Assembly (NCBI GenBank): GCA_021234155.1
Contig: JAJEKV010000074.1
Location: 768,154 to 832,153 of the forward strand
Reading direction: 5' to 3'
DNA: 64,000 bases
From: Isoetes taiwanensis
Taxonomy: Eukaryota; Streptophyta; Lycopodiopsida; Isoetales; Isoetaceae
Position numbers and translations under genes: made by a program. Under the pieces are notes generated by a model that did not search any database, had not been told where the DNA came from, and saw nothing but the letters and a program-made list of their open reading frames with translations. Positions within the stretch are counted from its first letter, which is position 1. Each line of letters begins with the position of its first letter. Of the stretch, positions 57,501 to 64,000 are shown piece by piece.

Positions 57501-59213
57501 AGGGGACGCCCCAAAGACGCGCCATGTCGCCGCCATAGGCATCGCCTCCAACTTTGACAAAATGCGGATTCTCAGATTCTTGCCATAGGCCTAGCCATTG
57601 CACTACTTTTGCGAGACACGACCATCCATTTGATAAAAACGGTCAAAAAATAAAATTGATTACTTATCTAACGATTGAAAATAAAAGTTGATCAAACTTT
57701 CAATGAGAAACCACATCCGCCATCATTTGATCTAACGGTGCAAAATTGATTTTGAAACAGTCTTATAAGGCTAACCCATCAATTTTGTTACCCATAGAAG
57801 ATCTAAACTTTACTTATCCAAGTAGGTTACGTTTCCTAAAGACCTCGAGTTAGTTTTCATTGGTTTTACATGACTTTGTGTAGGTGCGGCGACCAAGAAT
57901 CTCAAAATATGTACCATGAAAATCTGCAGGTGTGAAAGCAAGAATGTGCATGCTATGTATCTGGAACCAAATTGCATCCGGCAAATGTGGCATAATTTTC
58001 GCAAGGCCATAGCCATTGTCTCCGAATCCGACCGTTTGTTGCAAAGATACGTAAATACCAAGATGCATTTTTATTGGTTTTTCAAGAGAGCAAACACTTT
58101 CGCTAGCCCCCATTTATTTGTNNNNNNNNNNNNNNNNNNNNNNNNNNNNNNNNNNNNNNNNNNNNNNNNNNNNNNNNNNNNNNNNNNNNNNNNNNNNNNN
58201 NNNNNNNNNNNNNNNNNNNNNCAAGCATGTACTAAGCGCAAGATATATTCAGCAAAGCAATCACATACGTAAGCATCTTTGAAGCAACCTTCAATCAATC
58301 ATGCATAAATAAGCACAAATTTTTTATCGATCCAAAATTTGGAAGATTCATTCCAAAAGCACAAATTTCGAGAAAAATGTAGAACCGTGAACAACAAAGG
58401 GTTTGGAGGAAAAGAATACCAAGCCAATTTGGATTATAGAGGCACAATTTTTTCTGAGCCCAACTCCATTTCCTCACAAACCAACGCTTGCATTGGCTTC
58501 AATCTCTGCTATTTTCCTTGGTAGATCTAAGTACATATCCAATGATCTTTTTTTCTATAACCTTTTGCTTGAATCTTGACTCATAGATTATGAAATGTGT
58601 ATATCAGATGCATGCGAAACCCTAATCTTTCCTTTTAGATGCTTAGCCAAACCCTAACTATCTTGTTCTCTTCTACAATCCTTTTCTAAACACAAATAGT
58701 GTCCCATTGTTTGTCAATATCTTCACCATATTCTTCCCATTATAGAAACAATAGAGAGACATGCTCACGGAGTGATAGAACCCATTGAATGACCAAAAGA
58801 GGCGGGGCAAAGGTGCAGTAGCATGCAGCGAAGCGATGGCGAGATGGGGAAGGGGATGAAAGAAGGAGAATATCATGAAGAAGGATTTACCATTGTAGAA
58901 GGAAAACTTGTAGATGGAGTGCGTCGTTACGCTGCCGCTCGCGCACTTTCGCGTGGGCGCCCCAAAGAACCTTTGCCATACGCACGCGCCAGGCGCCGGC
59001 TCAACTTTGACAAAATCACGGATACGTATTCTTGCCATAGGCCTAGCCATTGCACTACTTTCGAGAACCACGGCCCGTCCGTTTGATAAAGCGGTCAAAA
59101 ATAAAATTGATTACTTATCTAGCGATTGAGAAATAAAAGTTGATCAAACTTTTCAATGAGAAAACCACATCTGGCCATCATTTGATCACTTGATTGCAAA
59201 TTGAAATTGATAT
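45501..59213. repeat. Tandem array of ten ~1.36-kb units
   Basis: Unit starts, taken at GAAACAGTCTTATAAGGC or its variant, are 45501, 46858, 48213, 49574, 50935, 52295, 53667, 55020, 56383 and 57754, ending at 59213. Lengths are 1353-1372 bp (1360 for the last unit without the N run). The first two units are almost identical; later units carry scattered small differences and the last part (58222-59213) is the most diverged. Each unit has AT-rich segments, a GATCTTTTTTTT run and two copies of an ATCTAACGGT(C)GAAAATAAAA-type motif at its end. No domain is recognised on either strand. Unit length and array form suggest satellite DNA. Confidence 0.97.
58122..58221. other. Assembly gap (100 N)
   Basis: Exactly 100 Ns interrupt the tenth unit between ATTTATTTGT and CAAGCATGTACTAA. 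These are adjacent (one C apart) in other units, so the gap size is a placeholder. Confidence 0.99.
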
Positions 59214-59559
59214 GAAACACTCAAAAAATCCCTTTAGTATAAAAAGAAAGATCTTTGTCGAAGCAAATGTATGATAGCCCGAGTCAAATTCACATTAGGG
59301 TAGAAACTAATGTTTGGTCTTCTTGTAGTGCTTGACGTTGGGAGAATAGTCTTGAATAAGAAAATAGACAATTTCTTTAATGAGAATGGCTGACTAGACT
59401 ACGTCTTTAGGGTAGTACAACTATTCCTAGTATCTAATATCACGGATAACAAGATATTTCTGAGACAAAGGGTGTTTTCTATTAAAAAATACACATGCCA
59501 TAAATTCAGGTCCAAACTACTCCAATGGTTTTGATTAATGCACTAAAGTGTGCCCATCA
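59214..59559. other. Unique spacer
   Basis: Nothing recognised between the satellite array and the foldback-like structure. Confidence 0.4.
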
Positions 59560-59900
59560 TAATAATACATGCCAAGGTGAAGCCCAAGCATGCCGCGTGG
59601 CTCGACATCGCGACCTAGGCTTCCAGCATGCGAAGGTGGCTCCAACATGCCACCTATGTACCAAAACATGTTAAGGTGAAACTCCAAACATGCCGCGTGA
59701 GCTCAACATGCCACCTAGGCTCAAACATGCCAGGTGGCTCAAACAGCATCTGCATCTTGAACTCCAACCACGCCAAGGTGGTACAAACACGCCACCTAGG
59801 CTCAAGCAATGTTAAGGTGGCTCCAAACATGCCATGTAGGCTCCCAACATGCCAAGCCCAGGCCACTAGGCACTCCAAGTGGTGACATGACATGCCAAGT
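59560..59900. repeat. Minisatellite, left arm (array 2)
   Basis: About 16 imperfect units of CAAACATGCCACCTAGGCTC type, alternating with AAGGTGGCTC-type units. Confidence 0.85.
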
Positions 59901-60004
59901 AAGCAGGGGCAAGTTTGGCTAAGGCCAAATGAAAAGATGTCCATCTTTGGTCTTTTCGTGGATGATGTTGGCAAATTTTGGGTGACACGTAGATGGTGTT
60001 GGCG

Positions 60005-61249
60005 TGGACATGATGGTAGGATTTATGCAAGAAATATGATAACCTTTGGAATTTTTGGTAGAGGAGTTTGCTTGAGGGACAGAATAGAGGATATTCTTGA
60101 CACACTTCCCCAATCAAACCGAGGACAGAACTTTCGCGCTGACTTCCTCACGGAGGAGAACCCGGAGAGCGGACCTGAAGGTTATTTGAGGCTGACCTTT
60201 CTGGCTCCTGCGGGAGGGCAAATGTAATGCCCCCTCATGAGCTCGGTTTTCCCTATCCGGTAGTTGATCTACCGTTCAAGTAACTTAACCCCGGCGAGGT
60301 TCAAAAATCCAAGATAGGTCGCGAGAACTTATCAAGCCCATGGCGTCACTGCGGTCCGCAGGTGGCGAAACCCGATCATTTTATGCGTTCGAGGCGATGC
60401 AGGAAGGCTCACAGGAATGGAGATTCAACTTAGCCCATGTAGATGAATAAGCGGGAATTACCCTAGAACTAAGTTACGGTCATTTTATGAAAGAACCTGA
60501 ACCCTCACCATGGCGGTATTCTCACGGCCACCTCTTGAGCCAATTGACTATGAGCGTGTTGGACATGAGCTACTTTGATTGCTTCTTGGAGAGGATGGCT
60601 GACATGTGGCTAGATGGTGGTGACATGGACACTTGATGGTAGGACTTTATGCAAGAAATATGACAGCTACCTTGTGAGAATTTTTGGTAGAGGAGTTTGT
60701 GAGGGGGATAGAATAAGAGGGATCTTTGCGACACCTTCCCCAAATCGAACCGGGCCCCGAGGACTTTCTGCGCGAGAAGCTACCACTCACGAGGAGGGAG
60801 GCGGACCCGAGGAGAGGCGGACCTCGGAAAACTGGCGGCGGCCTTTCACCCGGCTCCTCCGTGGTTAAATGTCAATGCCCCCCCTCCCGGGCTTGGTTTC
60901 CCTATTGATAGTTGAATCCCGTCGTTCAAGTAACTTTTAGCGGCGAGGGTTCAAAAAATCAAGATCGATAGTGAGAACTTATCGAGCCTTAAAGCATCAC
61001 TGCCGGTTCGCAGGTATAGAAACGATTGTTTTAATGGATTGATTACAAAGATTAGGAATGGAATTCGACTTGCCATGTCATCACGGGAATGATAAGGGCT
61101 GTGCCTATAGAGACCAGTTACTGCGGTCATTTTGCCGCGAAAACACGAACCCTCTACATGGCCGATGATGCAACGCCACCTCTTAAGGTAATTGACTACG
61201 AAGCGTATTTGGACATGAGGCTGCTTTGGTGCTTCTTGGAGAAGGAATG
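60005..61249. repeat. Diverged ~600-bp tandem duplication
   Basis: Copy 1 (about 60005-60599) and copy 2 (about 60629-61249) share, in order, TAGG(A)TTTATGCAAGAAATATGA, TTTTTGGTAGAGGAGTTTG, the TGTAATGCCCCC-like stretch, GTTCAAGTAACTT, GAGAACTTATC and the GCTTCTTGGAGA end. Neither has a coding frame with recognisable motifs. The TGTAATGCCCC part resembles the start of some plant LTRs, so the copies could derive from LTRs. Confidence 0.65.
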
Positions 61250-62214
61250 TTCTTACGCCCATGATTTGGTCTTTCGGGGGTAATGTCCAGCGTTTTGAGT
61301 CCATTGGCGGTCCGGTCTGATTCACGGAGTGGGAGAGTTGCGGAGTCCATGGTGGGGGCCTTCGAGAGAAGGAAGGACCCTTGGAAGAATCTACTTTCGA
61401 AAGGTTTTAAAGAATTAAAGATCTTGTGATGTCAACACCCTCCCTCTACGATGACATTGTGCAAGATCACGGTAGTCGGCTAGGATATGGCCTCCGGCAG
61501 TAAACCTTGTGTGTTACTAGGTTATTGAAGGGTTTACATTATGAGGTTGTTGAGTTTTGAGTGATTTGCACATGGGACATGGTCTAGAAGCTATAGTTGA
61601 AAGCGAAGCAATAGGGTACAGCCCGGAATGGGGTTTGGTTATCACTCCTTCGGTGTGTGGTAATAAAGTCAAGAGCACCTTTTGCGGTAGCAAAGAATTG
61701 TTTAGGATCATTAGGGATGGCGATAGATCAAACTCTGTTATTTCAGGTTACTTGAGGCTCCACATGTATGTTTAGAAAAGTACCTAGTTATCAACGACCA
61801 TGTTTTGATATCAGAGCAAGCCCCGGGGGAATGCTTGAGGTTTGGATCTATTGACCATCACGGCGCAGTCCCCGGCTGGTGGCTGACCGCAAGGCACTTC
61901 GACTTCTGGTGCCACGCTGGGAGGACCAAGTCAAACTGACCTGTCAGTTCCTGTGCTTCCGGCGTTAGCTGGCGACTGCAGGCCATGTCCCCAGGCCTGG
62001 CAGGCTAAACCGACGCTAATGTAAACCCTTCCCAATAACATACAGCACATAAGGTTGCGTTCGAGAGCATACCTGAGTAAAGTTAAGGATCAATGCATCG
62101 GTAGAGAGAGATGTGACACCAAGGCGGACCCGCCCAATGCCGAGGCGACGAGGTCTCGGGCTTACGACCGTAGGCGTGCAACTCTCCCATTTTGAGCTGT
62201 GAAAACGCACCACC
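61250..62214. other. Unassigned interior of the foldback-like structure
   Basis: No gene recognised. TTTGATATCAGAGC at 61806-61819 resembles an LTR primer-binding site but no LTR pair or polyprotein accompanies it. Confidence 0.4.
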
Positions 62215-62279
62215 AATGAAAAGAACCATGGACATCTTTTCATTTTTGGCCTAGTCAAAACTTGGCCTTGCTTATGACA

Positions 62280-63145
62280 TGCCATGTCACCGCTTGGAGT
62301 GCCTCGTGTGGCATGCTTTCGAGGCCTAGGTGGCATGTTGGAGCCACCTTGGCATGTTGAGCCTAGGTGGCATGTTAGGCCACAGGTGGCATGTTTGAGC
62401 CACCTTGGCATGTTGCGGAACCCGCGTGGCATGGGGTCCCGCGTGGCATCGCCCAGGCCACCGCCCGGCGTATTTAGACTTCTAGGTGGCATGTTGGAGC
62501 CCATTGGCATGTTTAGGCACCTTGGTATGTTTGAGCCACCTTGTCATGTTGAGCCTGGGTGGCATGTGTTGAAGCTTCCTGCTTAGCATGCACGAGCCAC
62601 CTTGGCGTATTGGAACCTAGGTGTGGCATATTGGGCTCCACATGGGGATGTTTGAGCCACCTTCGCGGCATGTTTGAGCCACCTCGGCATGTTGGAGCCT
62701 AGGTGGCGTAGCGAACCATCTTGGCATGTTGGAGCCTAGGTGGCACGTTGGAGCCCACATGGCATGTTTGAGCCACCTTGGCATGTTAGGGCCTAGGTGA
62801 TATGTTCAGGCCACCTTGTGTTGGGGCCTAGGTGGCATATTGGGCAGCGTGGCATGTTTGACCACCTTGGCATGTTGGGCCCTGTAGGTGGCATGTTGAG
62901 GAGAGCCCATGGCGTATTTGAGCCACCTTGGCGTGTTGGAGCCTAGATGGCATGTTAAGAGCGTGTGCGTTTGAGCCACCTTGACGTGCCAGGCCGCAGC
63001 AGCATGTTGGAGCCTAGGTGGCATGTTGAAGCCACATGGCATGTTTGAACCACCTTGCCATGTTTGGGCCAGGTGGCATGTTGGAGCCTAGGTGGCATGT
63101 TTGAGCCACCTTGTCATGTTATTGGAGCCTAGGTAATGTTTGAGC
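62280..63145. repeat. Minisatellite, right arm (array 3)
   Basis: About 40 imperfect units alternating between GAGCCTAGGTGGCATGTT and GAGCCACCTTGGCATGTT, the reverse complement of the left-arm units. Confidence 0.9.
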
Positions 63146-63851
63146 GAGTTCATTCCCATTGATCCTCACAGCTTATCTTATTATTTGCACCAAGGAAATT
63201 TAAGTTAAGATTCAAGTTATGATTACTCAAATTTATACTGTTATGATGAGGCATGAACTTGCTTTCATATACGCATAGTAGAGATATTCAAGAAGCCCTC
63301 CCACATTATAAGGATGTTAAGTGCATGAGCAGTCTTTGGTTTTGAATGTTGGGGATTGTTTGCACGGTGTTTGTAATATACATTTCCTGCCTATAGAGAC
63401 AATTTAGCATAGGATACGGAAGAGGCAAGTAATGTATTTCTCCAAGCGAGGTAGATCTATATTCGAAAGACATGCTATTTATCAAGATCTATGTTCCAAA
63501 AGACATGCTAGCCTCTAGATGTCGGCCCTTTCAAGATCGACCATACATTTATAATACTCTAGCATGGGCAAAATATAGGTGCTCTTTGTTGTACTTCGTT
63601 CCAGTTACGTATTGCTCCTACCCTTGAGATGTTGAGCCGCGACCTCGGTATAGATGTTGGGATCCTTATCTTCCAAAGTGCATAGATTGCGAGATCAGCT
63701 GGAGTCCTTGGACACTTGCGATATGTGTACATTTCTTTCCCCATGATAGATGCATGCAGTTTAACAACAATCTATTCCTATCCACAGTTTTTCCCCAAAA
63801 ATCCTTGGGGAGTAGAGTTTTTGAAGCTGGACAGATCATCGTATTCAGCTT
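63146..63851. other. No gene recognised
   Basis: Probably in part the truncated 3' UTR of the LINE ending at 63926. Short frames only. Confidence 0.4.
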
Positions 63852-63926
63852 CCTTTTTGGGTCCTATAGGCCAATTGGTCTTCGTGGACAATAAAAACTT
63901 AACTTTATTCTATTCTATTCTATTCT
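63852..63926 (+). mobile_element. LINE 3' end with (TTCTA)n tail
   Basis: TTTTTGGGTCCTATAGGCCA continuing to GACAATAAAAAC and a TTCTA pentamer tail. It is about 85 percent identical to the reverse complement of 16966-17035, defining a shared LINE family 3' terminus. The tail is four to five pentamers. Confidence 0.75.
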
Positions 63927-64000
63927 AATGCTAGGACAATGCTTTACTGACTCACTGTGACTACCACACAATTTGCAGTTAGGAGATATGCCATTATAAT

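Larger units (their letters stand above)
59560..63145. mobile_element. Foldback-like element with minisatellite arms
   Basis: The left arm (about 59560-59975) and right arm (about 62215-63145) are inverted copies. Both consist of ~20-bp units CATGCCACCTAGGCTC(A/C)AA / CATGCCAAGGTGGCTC(A/C)AA and then a shared non-repetitive inner segment (AAATGAAAAGATGTCCAT at 59929-59946, inverted at 62231-62249). The arms differ in unit number (about 16 against 40). The 2.2-kb interior is unrelated GC-richer sequence. Tandem-repeat arms in inverted orientation are typical of foldback (FB) transposons. No transposase was found. Confidence 0.6.

Noticed and set aside
61800-61830. PBS-like GATATCAGAGC as evidence of a second LTR retrotransposon
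   Set aside because: No paired LTRs, polypurine tract or polyprotein frame could be found around it.

Overview
The window looks like repeat-dense nuclear DNA of a land plant. It holds a Copia element whose primer-binding site TGGTATCAGAGC abuts the LTR, FAR1/MULE-type transposases with a SWIM zinc knuckle, plant-type LINEs, Helitron pieces and an intron-containing SnRK1 relic. The low gene density and the mix of old element families suggest a seedless plant with a large genome (fern, lycophyte or bryophyte); that is inference. No tRNA, rRNA or CRISPR was recognised. Many reading frames are broken. Copies of the same repeat differ mainly at CAG/CTG and CG sites, so some breaks may be consensus errors and not mutations.

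0-16 kb: a degenerate minisatellite (1-820); a minus-strand tandem (pseudo)kinase relic (976-2830); a 1.07 kb unit bounded by 31-bp inverted repeats around an aldo-keto reductase fragment; a GC-rich 223-bp TIR element; a nearly complete minus-strand Copia retrotransposon (7814-12569) with both LTRs, PBS and PPT; and a plus-strand homologue of the kinase gene starting right beside the Copia LTR (12570-14518).

16-30 kb is the most unusual part. A LINE 3' end is followed by plus-strand exons resembling a ParB-like domain and the C-terminal half of an N6/N4-type DNA methyltransferase. Clusters of a 16-bp palindrome (GGTATAAATTTATACC), mostly spaced 28-30 bp apart, lie between and after these exons. 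Next come an NLI/FCP1-type phosphatase fragment, a multi-exon Ulp1-like cysteine protease, and, convergent with it, a long minus-strand transposase-like gene (DFAENY ... HEKGEHDG signatures, zinc-binding clusters). A plus-strand 196-aa ORF sits in its apparent intron. Together they may be one large, decayed DNA transposon carrying a DNA methylase and a SUMO-type protease.

30-45 kb: a GA microsatellite, a LINE with recognisable RT motifs A, B and C, two direct copies of one MULE (the second with its catalytic core deleted) flanking a Helitron helicase fragment, a Helitron-like 3' terminus, and an intron-bearing SnRK1 pseudogene without its activation segment.

45.5-59.2 kb is a tandem array of ten ~1.36 kb units with a 100-N gap in the last one. 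59.5-63.15 kb is a foldback-like structure whose two arms are built of ~20-bp minisatellite units in inverted orientation. A LINE 3' end with a TTCTA tail ends the window.
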